The notes under the pieces were generated by a model, which worked only from the letters and a program-made list of their open reading frames with translations, was not told the origin of the DNA and searched no databases. Of a stretch of DNA of 64,000 nt, positions 35,601-44,438 are shown piece by piece (within the stretch, counting starts at the first letter, position 1; every line of letters begins with the position of its first letter). Location: assembly GCF_028289625.1 (NCBI RefSeq), contig NZ_JANQOM010000040.1, positions 1 through 64,000 on the forward strand, written 5' to 3'. The DNA is from Winogradskyella sp. (lineage in GTDB: Bacteria; Bacteroidota; Bacteroidia; Flavobacteriales; Flavobacteriaceae). Both the position numbers and the translations under genes were made by a program.

Positions 35601-36712
35601 TGCCGAGAGGCGACTATGCCAGAGTTCTTGCTGAGTTTTGGGCTGATGGGCCTGATTCAGAAACGCCACCTGGCCATTGGTTTACTATATTAAATTATGT
35701 AAACGATCACCCTTTATTTGAAAAACGATTTGAAGGTGTGGGTGAAATATTAAATCCATTAGAATGGGATGTTAAGGCCTATTTTATTCTTGGTGGTGGT
35801 ATGCACGATGCCGCAATTTCTGCTTGGAGTGTAAAGGGATGGTACGATTATATTCGCCCTATTTCAGCAATACGTGCTATGGCAGAGCGTGGTCAGAGCA
35901 CTGATAACACCTTACCAAATTATGATCATGGTGGAATACCATTGATAAATGGTTATATAGAAGTTGTTGAGATGGATGATCCATTAGCTGGGTCTGCCAA
36001 TCAGCATGTTGGAAAGATAAAGCTTTACACTTGGCGAGGTCATGATTTTATTGATGATACAGAAACAAATCAAGCTGGAGTAGGATGGATTCTGGCTGAA
36101 GATTGGTATCCATATCAGCGCCCTACTTTTGTTACGCCGCCCTTTGCAGGCTATGTTTCGGGACATTCTACATATTCTAGGACCGCTGCAGAGTTAATGA
36201 CCATGATGACAGGGAGTGAATTTTTCCCAGGTGGTTTAGGTGAATTTGTGGCAAAGGCCAACGAGTTTTTGGTTTTTGAAGATGGCCCTTCGGTGGATGT
36301 AGTGTTGCAATGGGCAACCTATAGAGATGCTTCAGACCAAACCAGCCTTAGTAGAATTTGGGGAGGTATCCATCCACCAGCGGATGATATTCCTGGACGC
36401 TTTATTGGACAGGCTGTTGCAGAGGATACTTTTGATTTTGCTGTACCTTATTTTAATGGTTCGTTGAGTATCGATGAGCATAAACAACCAATGACTCTTT
36501 ATCCAAACCCAACAACCCATAGAGAGATTTATATCACTAATACCAATGGTGCGGAGAACATAGAGGTCTTTGATATTAGCGGCAGAAAAATAGATTTGGC
36601 GAACAGAACCCACAATGGCAGTATTACAAGGTTGGAATTCGGGAATACGGCTTCGGGCCTTTACGTGTTGAAAATTGATAATACTTCAAAGATGATTGCA
36701 GTGAATAGGTAA
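32684..36712 (+). CDS. Secreted FG-GAP/ASPIC-UnbV and vanadium-dependent haloperoxidase fusion with T9SS type A tail
   Basis: A 1342-residue exported fusion. A signal sequence ends SYAQ. Residues about 30-430 form an FG-GAP/VCBS propeller with seven Asp-rich calcium-type motifs (such as DYNNDGFPDLF and DYDNDGDIDLL). An ASPIC/UnbV domain follows (VGFLGQSLQGVHFGLG, VKWPSGVSDIY), then a YGCTDSVSCNYNPDAVLDD repeat. From about 635 to 1270 there is a PAP2/vanadium-haloperoxidase domain: Lys1051, Arg1058 (YIRPISAIR), Ser1159-Gly1160-His1161 (YVSGHSTYSR), Arg1224 and His1230 (RIWGGIHPPADD). The spacings of 7, 2 and 6 equal those of Curvularia chloroperoxidase (K353/R360, S402/H404, R490/H496). The end is a type A sorting domain (LYPNPT, GLYVLKI). 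Halide specificity, or phosphatase activity instead, cannot be read. Confidence 0.9.
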   Translation: MLRKLFYYNFFLFSYLLTVMTTFISYAQTFDRVEDIVGLGVLEDNNGVAVADYDGDNDLDIFVVAKAKDNPQNPRTISRLFRNDNDGSFTDVTLIAGFTDLYTDSDSDDFLGLAGFKYGAYWGDYNNDGFPDLFMTFLDRVQLWRNQGDGTFTNIIQSSGITEVNGCGNTGATWFDYNNDGFLDLFIADWQRCGQNKLYLNNGDESFQAIGESTGISSTENYASFVGLPFDFNTDGFIDLYVTNDVHHPNELFINQNGFSFLDEAANYNINTTGEDMAITIGDYNLDGDFDFFITAIDLNFLLTNNGDGTFTETASDFGINNTLWSWGTKFSDFDLDSDEDLIIVNGYFLQDRANEPNFYFKNLFAEGQATFQDISTSLGLDELGTSVEALDFDYDNDGDIDLLVTNSNKECFFYENRLLNFDDTETSQNWLKVQLEGTTSNRDAIGTTLTITTANGILKRYYSGVGFLGQSLQGVHFGLGNATEVLSLEVKWPSGVSDIYNNIGTNKTIKLTEDVDLEVLDILPSQKIYGCTDSVSCNYNPDAVLDDGSCAYLPSQDIVGNTSSSFLRTETYTYNISPGSTVHWQVMGGEILEGEDTDTILVRWHLEETGRVSVIESDNQCSSLVVAIDINLGVGNLPEDISIARLWNEALLEAIRDDFARPTVHARNLFHTSLAMYDIWSIYDDMATPYLIGNTVNGYSSALEDFIPSEDLEISVNKSISYAMYRLLSHRFQNSPGVDETQSRLDLLMDRLGYNTNFISLMYEDGDAAAFGNFVAQTIIDYGLQDGSREATGYDNAYYEPVNQAYALDINDNPPINDPNRWQPLGLDTFIDQGGNLVDGNVPPFLSPEWGNVFGFALKEEDMVVYERDGNNYNVFHDPSHPPYISLTEDNTDSDHYKWGFTMVSVWQAHLDQTDGVMWDISPNSIGNVDISTFPTNYSDYPSFYDYFNGGSNSNGHALNPITGSPYEVNMVPRGDYARVLAEFWADGPDSETPPGHWFTILNYVNDHPLFEKRFEGVGEILNPLEWDVKAYFILGGGMHDAAISAWSVKGWYDYIRPISAIRAMAERGQSTDNTLPNYDHGGIPLINGYIEVVEMDDPLAGSANQHVGKIKLYTWRGHDFIDDTETNQAGVGWILAEDWYPYQRPTFVTPPFAGYVSGHSTYSRTAAELMTMMTGSEFFPGGLGEFVAKANEFLVFEDGPSVDVVLQWATYRDASDQTSLSRIWGGIHPPADDIPGRFIGQAVAEDTFDFAVPYFNGSLSIDEHKQPMTLYPNPTTHREIYITNTNGAENIEVFDISGRKIDLANRTHNGSITRLEFGNTASGLYVLKIDNTSKMIAVNR

Positions 36713-36813
36713 CACCTTATCACTTAGATTCGATGTAAAATTCTTTCATTTTTTATAATTCCTCCTTAAATAACTTTTAGTCGATTTTTTATGTTTTTAA
36801 TCGATTTGCAAGA

Positions 36814-36841
36814 TTGATGATAAATAATTAACATATTTTTA
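36814..36841 (+). promoter_or_regulatory. Candidate promoter of the 1095-residue T9SS cargo gene
   Basis: TTG (36814-36816), 17 nt, TATTTTTA (36834-36841). The -7 box departs from TAnnTTTG only in its last base. The leader would be about 25 nt. Confidence 0.4.
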
Positions 36842-36870
36842 ATGAATTACTAACTTTAACATATGCTTTT

Positions 36871-39800
36871 ATGAAAAAAATTACGTTTTTATGTCTTGTT
36901 ATGTCGATTTTTTGCTGGCAAGGCCATGCGCAACTTGTTCCTGATGATACTTGTACTACAAGTTTTACAGATATTAGTGGCACTGGCACAGATTTAGCTT
37001 TGACTGATGAAAGTGAGGCCAACATTACTTTATCTTTTGCTTTTGAATTAGACGGTGTATCATCATCAGATTTACGTGTCGGTAATAATGGTGGTGTATT
37101 GTTTAATGCAACTACAGGTGATGTAACTACAACATCGAGCCCAACAGCCCAAGGTTTTTATCCTTTAGCTACGGATATAGGTGATGATTTTGGTGCTGTA
37201 TACTGGGAAGAAATAGGATCAGCTCCGAACCGTATTTTAGTAGTACAATGGAATGATAGACCGCATTATGACGCCGCTACATTTGGTCAAACTACAGGAG
37301 GTGGTACGTTTCAATTACTTTTGTATGAAACAACTAATGAAATTAGATTTATTTATGAAGATTTGATTTTTGATGATCCTACTTTTGATGATGGTATAAC
37401 AGCAGGTGTTCATGTAATTGGTGCTAATGGTACTTATACTTACTCATTAGAATCTTCTCTTGCAGGGATATCTTGTGTAGAATGGAACGCGCCTGCTTGT
37501 CCTTTTCCTTCAAACTTAACAGCAACAAGTATTAGTACAGATAGTGCTCTTTTAGGTTGGACAGAAACAGGTTCTGCTACAACTTGGAATATAGAAGTTG
37601 TAGATGTAGATGCTAATCCTCCAGGAACTTCTACAGGAACACCTACTGAAACAGGTGTAACAAATCCTTACATGCAAATGGGTTTAACATCAAATACTAA
37701 TTATGAATTTTACGTACAAGCCATTTGTGGAGGCGATACTAGCGAATGGGTAGGTCCTTTTGCTTTTGCAACGGAATGTCTAGTGTTTACACCAGATTAT
37801 AGTGCAGATATGAGTACGAATGTCCCTGACTGTTGGGAAGAGGCTGGTAGTGGTACTCCAGCAACCGGACCTGGTGACTTTGGTAGTGGTCTTTGGTTTG
37901 CGAGTAATCATAATGGCACACCTAGTAACGTAATTAATTTGTTTTTTGACAATAGAGAAGACTGGATTATTTCTCCAGAATTTGACTTATCTTCAGCCAC
38001 AGTACCTGAGCTTGTTGTTTATGTGGCTTTAACGGAATCTACTACTAGTGGATCTGGAGCAGATTTAGGCTCCGATGATTTAGTAGCATTATTAATGACT
38101 ACTGATGGTGGGGCTAATTGGACTACGATGCAATCTTGGGAACAGGGAGACGTACCTACGGATGTAGGCGAACAAATAACCTATGATTTATCTGCCGTCA
38201 CCGGTAATGTGCAATTTGCCTTTTACGGGAGTGATGGTCCTGTAAATGATGATGAGGACATCTATTTTCATGTAAGTCAATTTACTGTTAGAGAAGCACC
38301 TACCGCCGCACCAGACTGTCCTGCAAATGTAGTAGGAACTCCTGATGCAAGTTGCGGTAATTTTGTAAACGATATATCTTGGATGGCTAGTACCGGTGCA
38401 GATGGTTATAACATTACTCTAGGTACAACACCAGGTGGAAATGATGTAGAAGATAACACGGACCTAGGTGATGTAACCAATTATACATTTGAGGGTACAG
38501 CAAATACAACGTATTATTATACTATTACTGCATATAATAGTTTTGGAAGTTCTGCTGGTTGTACTGAAGGTGACTTCACTACGGCAATGGACACTTGTTA
38601 CTGTATTCCACCTTCAACTAGTACCAATACTACTACATTGATAGATGATGTAACAACAACAGGTGCACTATCGGATATATCTAATACAGATACTGGTCTA
38701 TCGATGGATCGTTATGGCGACTTTACAGCAACTAATTCTGTTACAAGCTTTGCAAATGGTACTTTTGATTTTTCAGTTGAAATTGAAGGTGGAACGGTTG
38801 GTTGTGCGATTTGGGTTGATTGGAACAATGATTTCGTATTTGATCCTTCTACAGAAGTTGTGTATAATACAACAGCTTTTGGAAGTGGACCTTTTACGGG
38901 CACGATTACTGTTCCAGGTAGTGCAGCTAATGGAGATTATAGAATGCGTATAATGATAGATTTTAATGATTCTAATCCAGATGACGATGCTTGTGCTTAT
39001 AATTTTGAAAGAGGAGAAACGGAAGATTATACACTAACTGTAACCGATGCTCCAACAGATACATTTGATTTTTTCAATCTTCAATTTCCAGCAACAGGTA
39101 ATATTGAAACAGGTGATGAGTTTTTGGTATTTGCACAGGCCTTTGAATCGGGTCTTACCGATGCCTCGGATATGCCTGCAACAGGTGTTGAAGCTTGGAT
39201 AGGTTACAGCACAGTAGATTCAAGCCCAGATACGGATGCTGACTGGACTTGGGTAGCTGCTGCCACTAATCCTGGTTTTGATTTTACACAAAATAACGAT
39301 GAATATTTCTTAGATCTTGGAGCTGAAGTAGGTGCGGGCACCTATTATTATGCAAGCAGATGGAGGCTTAACAGTGGGCCTTTCACTTATGGCGGTATTT
39401 TACCCGATGGTTCCAATGGTGGTGAATGGGGTACTGGTGGTTTTGCATCTGGTGTTTTAACCGTGACTGACCCTCCACCTCCTGCGAATGATGATTGCTC
39501 TGGTGCAATTGCACTTACACCAGGAGCTATTTTTGATGATAATCCTATTGATGGGACGGTAGCCTTTGCTACTGCTGATGCCGAGGATGTAGACACTTGT
39601 GGTGAACCTGGCCCAGGTGTATGGTATTCAGTTGTTGTTCCTGCTAGTGGTGATATTACCATCGAAATAGGAGATACTTCAGGTGGTGGTACAGGTTTTG
39701 ATTCTGTAATTGAAGCCTTTTCAGGTACTTGTGGGGCCTTAACATCTATCGATTGTGACGATGATGGTGTTCCTGGTTTTGCTGATAACTATTCATTGTT

Positions 39801-40158
39801 AGAGCTTTCAGGGCTTACACCTGGAGAGACAATATATATTAGAGTATGGGAATATGATGGTGATGAATCAGAGCCTTTCTCAATATCTGCATACAGTGCT
39901 ACTCTAAGTACAGGTGATTTAGATAATGAATCTGCATTTACGTATTATCCGAACCCAGTTAAAAATACATTAACACTTAATGCACAAAATACTATTGAGA
40001 ATGTGACCATGTATAACATGCTAGGGCAGGAAGTATTGAGAGCTACACCTAATAATGTAGATAGCGTACTAGATATGTCTAGCTTACAAAATGGTACTTA
40101 TTTTGTAAAAGTTACCATAGCTGACACTACAAAAACAGTTAGAGTAATAAAACAATAA
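36871..40158 (+). CDS. T9SS type A sorting domain-containing adhesin-like protein (FN3, GEVED)
   Basis: Secreted 1095-residue protein with a signal peptide ending QGHAQ. In order it has an N-terminal beta domain (about 20-205) and a fibronectin type III domain (about 210-300; PSNLTATSISTDSALLGWTE). A cleaved-adhesin/MAM-like domain follows (about 305-475; DNREDWIISPEFDLSS), then a second FN3-like segment (about 480-570) and a GEVED domain (about 620-725; FNDSNPDDDACAYNFERGET). A further lectin-like region ends in the type A sorting domain (YYPNPVKNTLTLNA, MLGQEVLRA, NGTYFVKV). No catalytic motif was recognised; adhesion or glycan binding is only an inference from the domain types. Confidence 0.9.
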   Translation: MKKITFLCLVMSIFCWQGHAQLVPDDTCTTSFTDISGTGTDLALTDESEANITLSFAFELDGVSSSDLRVGNNGGVLFNATTGDVTTTSSPTAQGFYPLATDIGDDFGAVYWEEIGSAPNRILVVQWNDRPHYDAATFGQTTGGGTFQLLLYETTNEIRFIYEDLIFDDPTFDDGITAGVHVIGANGTYTYSLESSLAGISCVEWNAPACPFPSNLTATSISTDSALLGWTETGSATTWNIEVVDVDANPPGTSTGTPTETGVTNPYMQMGLTSNTNYEFYVQAICGGDTSEWVGPFAFATECLVFTPDYSADMSTNVPDCWEEAGSGTPATGPGDFGSGLWFASNHNGTPSNVINLFFDNREDWIISPEFDLSSATVPELVVYVALTESTTSGSGADLGSDDLVALLMTTDGGANWTTMQSWEQGDVPTDVGEQITYDLSAVTGNVQFAFYGSDGPVNDDEDIYFHVSQFTVREAPTAAPDCPANVVGTPDASCGNFVNDISWMASTGADGYNITLGTTPGGNDVEDNTDLGDVTNYTFEGTANTTYYYTITAYNSFGSSAGCTEGDFTTAMDTCYCIPPSTSTNTTTLIDDVTTTGALSDISNTDTGLSMDRYGDFTATNSVTSFANGTFDFSVEIEGGTVGCAIWVDWNNDFVFDPSTEVVYNTTAFGSGPFTGTITVPGSAANGDYRMRIMIDFNDSNPDDDACAYNFERGETEDYTLTVTDAPTDTFDFFNLQFPATGNIETGDEFLVFAQAFESGLTDASDMPATGVEAWIGYSTVDSSPDTDADWTWVAAATNPGFDFTQNNDEYFLDLGAEVGAGTYYYASRWRLNSGPFTYGGILPDGSNGGEWGTGGFASGVLTVTDPPPPANDDCSGAIALTPGAIFDDNPIDGTVAFATADAEDVDTCGEPGPGVWYSVVVPASGDITIEIGDTSGGGTGFDSVIEAFSGTCGALTSIDCDDDGVPGFADNYSLLELSGLTPGETIYIRVWEYDGDESEPFSISAYSATLSTGDLDNESAFTYYPNPVKNTLTLNAQNTIENVTMYNMLGQEVLRATPNNVDSVLDMSSLQNGTYFVKVTIADTTKTVRVIKQ

Positions 40159-40179
40159 ACTAAACGCTTATAAATTGCC

Positions 40180-40204
40180 AAAAGCCACCTTTAAGGTGGC
40201 TTTT
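40180..40204 (+). terminator. Terminator of the preceding T9SS cargo gene
   Basis: AAAAGCCACCTT (40180-40191) and AAGGTGGCTTTT (40193-40204) are perfect reverse complements around one base, giving a stem of at least 9 bp and a T-rich tail. It lies inside the spurious upstream extension of the next reading frame, which supports the later ATG at 40232. Confidence 0.8.
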
Positions 40205-40231
40205 GTATTTTCTTTGGTTACATTTGCAGCT

Positions 40232-41236
40232 ATGGCGACATTAGACTTCTCTTTTATTATACCTGTGTTTAATAGGCCTGGCGAAATCAGGGAACTTCTA
40301 GACAGTTTTGTGAAGCTAGAAGGTAATCTCGAGTTTGAAATTGTTATCGTAGAGGATGGGTCTACAGATACTTCAGAAGCAATTGCAAATAGTTTTGGTT
40401 CTAAATTAAACATATCATATTATTTTAAAGAGAACTCTGGGCCAGGTGACTCCAGAAATTTTGGTATGCAAAAAGCAAAAGGGGATTATTTTATCATATT
40501 GGATTCCGATGTTATTTTGCCTTCTAACTATTTATTGGAAGTAAATACTTTTTTAGCGACTAACTATTACGATTGTTTTGGTGGGCCTGATGCTGCACAT
40601 AAGTCATTTTCTAATCTTCAGAAGGCTATTAATTTTGCCATGACTTCTTTTATAACTACTGGTGGTATAAGAGGTGGAAAGCAACAATTAGAAAATTTTC
40701 AACCTCGAAGCTTTAATATGGGTTTATCTAAAAAAGCATTTATGGACTCTGGAGGGTTTGGCAAGATACATCCAGGAGAAGACCCTGATTTGTCATTACG
40801 ATTGAAAAAAATGGGTTATAAGACAACGTTAATAGCAAATGCTTATGTATACCATAAACGTCGAATATCTTGGTCTAAATTTTATAACCAGGTGCATAAA
40901 TTTGGTTTGGTAAGACCCATTCTTAACGAGTGGCATCCTAATTCTAAAAGTATAGTGTATTGGTTTCCAACATTATTTTTATTAGGGTTATTGATTTCTA
41001 TATTACTTTTGATTTTTGATATTAGACTTCCTTTGTATATATATCTTTTTTATCTTGTTTTAGCATTTATCCTGGCATTAATATCTACTAAGAGCATTAT
41101 TGTAGCCACACAGTCTATATTGGCTATTATAATACAATTTTTAGGTTATGGTTACGGTTTTCTTAAATCTACATTTGCCCTTTCGGTTTTGAGAAAAAAA
41201 CCAAAAGAGGCGTTTCCTAATTTATTTTTTAAATAA
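40232..41236 (+). CDS. Family 2 glycosyltransferase, membrane-associated
   Basis: Inverting GT-A glycosyltransferase, probably acting at the cytoplasmic membrane on a lipid or polysaccharide acceptor. The 334-residue protein begins MATLDFSFIIPVFNRPGEI. It has IVIVEDGSTDTSEA, the DxD-like metal site in ILDSDVILP and the acceptor-side GEDPDLSLRLKKMGY. Two or three hydrophobic helices lie near the C-terminus (about 245-320). The frame is open back to a TTG at 40175, but that stretch is a terminator hairpin, so the ATG at 40232 is chosen. Sugar and acceptor are unknown. Confidence 0.9.
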   Translation: MATLDFSFIIPVFNRPGEIRELLDSFVKLEGNLEFEIVIVEDGSTDTSEAIANSFGSKLNISYYFKENSGPGDSRNFGMQKAKGDYFIILDSDVILPSNYLLEVNTFLATNYYDCFGGPDAAHKSFSNLQKAINFAMTSFITTGGIRGGKQQLENFQPRSFNMGLSKKAFMDSGGFGKIHPGEDPDLSLRLKKMGYKTTLIANAYVYHKRRISWSKFYNQVHKFGLVRPILNEWHPNSKSIVYWFPTLFLLGLLISILLLIFDIRLPLYIYLFYLVLAFILALISTKSIIVATQSILAIIIQFLGYGYGFLKSTFALSVLRKKPKEAFPNLFFK

Positions 41237-41238
41237 GT

Positions 41239-42195
41239 ATGGGTTCAAGAAGTAAGTCGAACATATTTAGTATTCTGAAAAAGCGCGATGTAAAGCGTTT
41301 TAGCATATTTATTTCTATTGCCTTTATTTTCTTAATTATTTCTAAGCTTTCTAATGATTATAAGCAGCTAATAAAACTTAAGGTCAATTTGACTGATACT
41401 GAAGAAGAAGTAATTCTTCAACAAGACTCTTCAAATGTTATTGACGTTTTAGTAGAAGCTAAGGGTTTTGCCTTAGTACCTTATATTTTTAATAAGTATA
41501 AAACAATTGTTTTAAGTTCAAAGACCGATATGGTTACTAAACCCTCTCATTATCTATTTGATGTACAGAAAAATAGATTTCTAATCGAGGGACAATTGGG
41601 GTCATCTTATAATGTATTATCCATTAGTCCAGATACGCTAATATTACCATATTCTAAAAGGGCTTCGAAATATATTCCTGTGGATTTGGATGCAAATATT
41701 GAATACGCTACAGGGTTTGATATAAAAGGTGGGTTTACGTTTAGCGTAGATAGTGTTAAAATTGTCGGTGCACAGGATAAGATTGAAAATGTGAACACTA
41801 TCTCAACCAAAGAATTAAAACTAAGTAAAGTTAATAGTTTTATAGATGAAGACATTGAAATAGAAGCTATTGATGATATTGATGTATTTCCTAAAGTGGT
41901 CAATGTTAAAGCAGATGTAAAGCGTTTTACTGAAGGGACCATTGAAGTGCCTGTAACCATAACTGGCAAGCCAAATAATATTACAATTAATTATTTCCCC
42001 AAAACTGTTACGATTTCGTATTATGTGGATTTGGATAGTTATAGCTCAATTTCTACTAATGATTTTGAGGTAGAATGTAATTTTAATCAAATTGATGAAG
42101 ACCAAACCTTTTTTTTACCAAAAATCACAAAAAGTCCTAACTTTATTAAGCGTGTAAATATTAAACAAAAGCGTGTAGATTTTATAAAATTATAA
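41239..42195 (+). CDS. YbbR-like domain protein
   Basis: Single-pass membrane protein of 318 residues with an N-terminal helix at about 20-37 (FSIFISIAFIFLIISKLS). The extracytoplasmic part is built of YbbR-type beta repeats, recognisable by IEVPVTITGKPNNITINYFP and by DTLILPYSKRASKYIPV. In other bacteria YbbR (CdaR) regulates the diadenylate cyclase CdaA. No cyclase gene is adjacent here, so that role is not implied. It sits 2 nt after the glycosyltransferase and 1 nt before coaE. Confidence 0.85.
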   Translation: MGSRSKSNIFSILKKRDVKRFSIFISIAFIFLIISKLSNDYKQLIKLKVNLTDTEEEVILQQDSSNVIDVLVEAKGFALVPYIFNKYKTIVLSSKTDMVTKPSHYLFDVQKNRFLIEGQLGSSYNVLSISPDTLILPYSKRASKYIPVDLDANIEYATGFDIKGGFTFSVDSVKIVGAQDKIENVNTISTKELKLSKVNSFIDEDIEIEAIDDIDVFPKVVNVKADVKRFTEGTIEVPVTITGKPNNITINYFPKTVTISYYVDLDSYSSISTNDFEVECNFNQIDEDQTFFLPKITKSPNFIKRVNIKQKRVDFIKL

Positions 42196-42196
42196 C

Positions 42197-42790
42197 ATGG
42201 TAATAGTTGGTCTTACAGGTGGAATAGGTAGTGGTAAAACCACAATTAGTAAGTACTTTGAATCTTATGGTATACCTATTTATATCGCCGATAAAGAGGC
42301 CAAGGCCTTGATGAATCGCTCTAAAGTTGTAAGACGAAAACTAATTCAACTTTTCGGTCAATCAGCCTATAAAAATGGTGCATTAAACAGGGAATATTTG
42401 GCCACTAAAATTTTTAGCGACAAATCGCTTTTATCTAAGATGAATGCTATTGTACATCCCAGGGTAGCATCGCATTTTAAGCGTTGGTTAAAAAAACAGG
42501 ATGCCCCTTATGTAATTAAAGAGGCTGCCATCATTTTTGAAAATGATTTAGAATATCAATATGATTATACCATCACTGTAGTCACTAATGAGGATTTGAG
42601 GATAGAACGTGTTATGAAACGCGATAATGTATCGGCTGAAAAAGTTAAATCCATAATAAGAAACCAACTTTCTGATAACGAAAAGATTAAAAAATCAGAT
42701 TTCGTTATAGAGAATAATGACTTAGAAACTTCAGAAAAACAGGCACTAGAAATACATCAAGCCATACTCAAAAAAACATTACAATCTTAG
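42197..42790 (+). CDS. coaE: Dephospho-CoA kinase
   Basis: Final step of coenzyme A synthesis, phosphorylating dephospho-CoA on the ribose 3' hydroxyl. The 197-residue P-loop kinase starts MVIVGLTGGIGSGKTTISKY. It has ADKEAKALM (the DxD-type substrate region), the CoaE lid motif IVHPRV and the late DFVIENN. It is translated directly after the YbbR-like gene. Confidence 0.96.
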   Translation: MVIVGLTGGIGSGKTTISKYFESYGIPIYIADKEAKALMNRSKVVRRKLIQLFGQSAYKNGALNREYLATKIFSDKSLLSKMNAIVHPRVASHFKRWLKKQDAPYVIKEAAIIFENDLEYQYDYTITVVTNEDLRIERVMKRDNVSAEKVKSIIRNQLSDNEKIKKSDFVIENNDLETSEKQALEIHQAILKKTLQS

Positions 42791-42857
42791 TCATTCCGTT
42801 TGTTAATGTAAGGTTAAACATAATTTATGCTAAATGTTAAAATGTTAAATTTGGTCG

Positions 42858-44429
42858 ATGGGTAAAAGACTATTCATCTTATTGGTGGTTTTAATGAGTT
42901 TATCGCTCATTGGAATCATCTTTGTGCAATCATTTTTTATTAATAATAGTTTAGAGAATGAGGAAAAGAATTTTACCCGAAGCGTTACAATAGCTCTAAG
43001 TTTTGTATCAAGAGATATACAAGATTATGAGATAAAAAGATTTTATGGTTTAATTCAGCCTTATTTAGCAGAAAATAAGGAGCCGGATTCTACAATCATA
43101 AGACAGCTTTACATTACTACAGAAGACGATATAAATGATCAAACCATCATACATCGTAATACTGTATTGGAAGAACGGTTTAAAGTGCCGCCTTCATTGT
43201 TCTTTGAAATTGATGCAGACAGCATAGATGTAAGTAATTTTACTAGCGAGCGCACTACGAATTATTACGAAAGGTCTACAATAGATGGCGGTTTGGCTAT
43301 AAAGCCAACCAAAACCTTAGTAGAGTATTCTAATCTACCAGAAATAGGAAAACAAATCTATAAAGATTCATATAAAACTTTGCTCAGAGATGTTCCGATC
43401 TACAAAAGAGTTACGTCCCACCAGGTCGAGACTTTACTAAGACGACAACTCAAGGATGAGGGTATAGAATTAGATTTTGAGTTTGCTATATATGATGATG
43501 ATTTAGCTACTAAAGTACATACAAGAAACTTCGACAAGAGTGGTGCTTATATTGGCGTTCCAATTTTTTTGGATAATAATAATGAAAGCAATTATAGGCT
43601 TTGGGTAGATTTCCCTGATAGAAAAAAGTTTTTACTGTCATCAATACTATGGATGATACTATTGTCAATATTGTTTACAAGTGTTATTATAGTAGCTTAT
43701 TCCAGTGCGATCTATCAGTTAATAAAACAACGTCAAATATCGCAGATAAAGACGGATTTTATTAATAATATGACCCATGAGTTTAAAACACCAATCGCCA
43801 CTATAAACCTAGCTTTGGATGCGATAAAAAACCCTAAGATTATTGCTGATCAAGATAAAGTAAAACGCTATTTGGGTATGATTAAGGATGAAAATAAGCG
43901 TATGCATGCACAAGTAGAAAATGTACTGAGAATATCCAAGTTAGAGAAAAACGAACTCAATATCAGTAAGGAACGCTTAAAATTGCACGACTTAATTGGT
44001 AATGCTGTTGATCATGTAGCGTTAATTGTAGAAGATAGAAAAGGTTATGTGAAGACACATTTGGAAGCTGCAAAGTCATCAGTTTTGGCTAATGAAACAC
44101 ATTTTACGAATGTAATAGTCAATATTTTAGATAATGCTATTAAGTATTCAGATGATGCCCCTAAAATTGATGTTTATACCGAAAATATCGGTAATAACAT
44201 CATCTTGAAGATAGCCGATCAAGGTAATGGTATGTCTAAGCAAGTTGCTAAGCGTGTGTTCGAGAAATTTTACAGAGAACATACAGGTAATGTACATAAT
44301 GTAAAAGGACATGGACTAGGGTTAGCTTATGTTAAACGAATAGTGGATGATCATCAAGGTCATGTATCAGTAGAAAGTGAAAAAGGAAAGGGCAGTACTT
44401 TTATTATAAAGTTGCCATTAATATCATAA
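42858..44429 (+). CDS. Sensor histidine kinase
   Basis: Membrane-bound sensor kinase of 523 residues. TM1 is at about 5-30, a periplasmic sensor region spans about 31-258 with no recognised domain, and TM2 is at about 259-285. A HisKA domain has the phospho-acceptor His307 in NNMTHEFKTPIATI. The HATPase_c domain shows the N box (NILDNAIKYSDD), G1 (KIADQGNGMSK), the F box (KFYRE) and G2 (KGHGLGLAYVK). The partner response regulator follows after 9 nt. A TAAATTTG box at 42846-42853 lies too close to the ATG to be a normal promoter, unless the mRNA is leaderless. The signal sensed is unknown. Confidence 0.94.
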   Translation: MGKRLFILLVVLMSLSLIGIIFVQSFFINNSLENEEKNFTRSVTIALSFVSRDIQDYEIKRFYGLIQPYLAENKEPDSTIIRQLYITTEDDINDQTIIHRNTVLEERFKVPPSLFFEIDADSIDVSNFTSERTTNYYERSTIDGGLAIKPTKTLVEYSNLPEIGKQIYKDSYKTLLRDVPIYKRVTSHQVETLLRRQLKDEGIELDFEFAIYDDDLATKVHTRNFDKSGAYIGVPIFLDNNNESNYRLWVDFPDRKKFLLSSILWMILLSILFTSVIIVAYSSAIYQLIKQRQISQIKTDFINNMTHEFKTPIATINLALDAIKNPKIIADQDKVKRYLGMIKDENKRMHAQVENVLRISKLEKNELNISKERLKLHDLIGNAVDHVALIVEDRKGYVKTHLEAAKSSVLANETHFTNVIVNILDNAIKYSDDAPKIDVYTENIGNNIILKIADQGNGMSKQVAKRVFEKFYREHTGNVHNVKGHGLGLAYVKRIVDDHQGHVSVESEKGKGSTFIIKLPLIS

Positions 44430-44438
44430 AAACGAATT

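Noticed and set aside
40219..40226. TACATTTG box before the glycosyltransferase gene
   Set aside because: No TTG lies at 17-23 nt upstream and the transcript start would fall on the ATG; probably chance in AT-rich DNA.
40175..40231. Longer start of the glycosyltransferase gene
   Set aside because: The stretch is a terminator hairpin for the preceding gene; the enzyme core starts at 40232.
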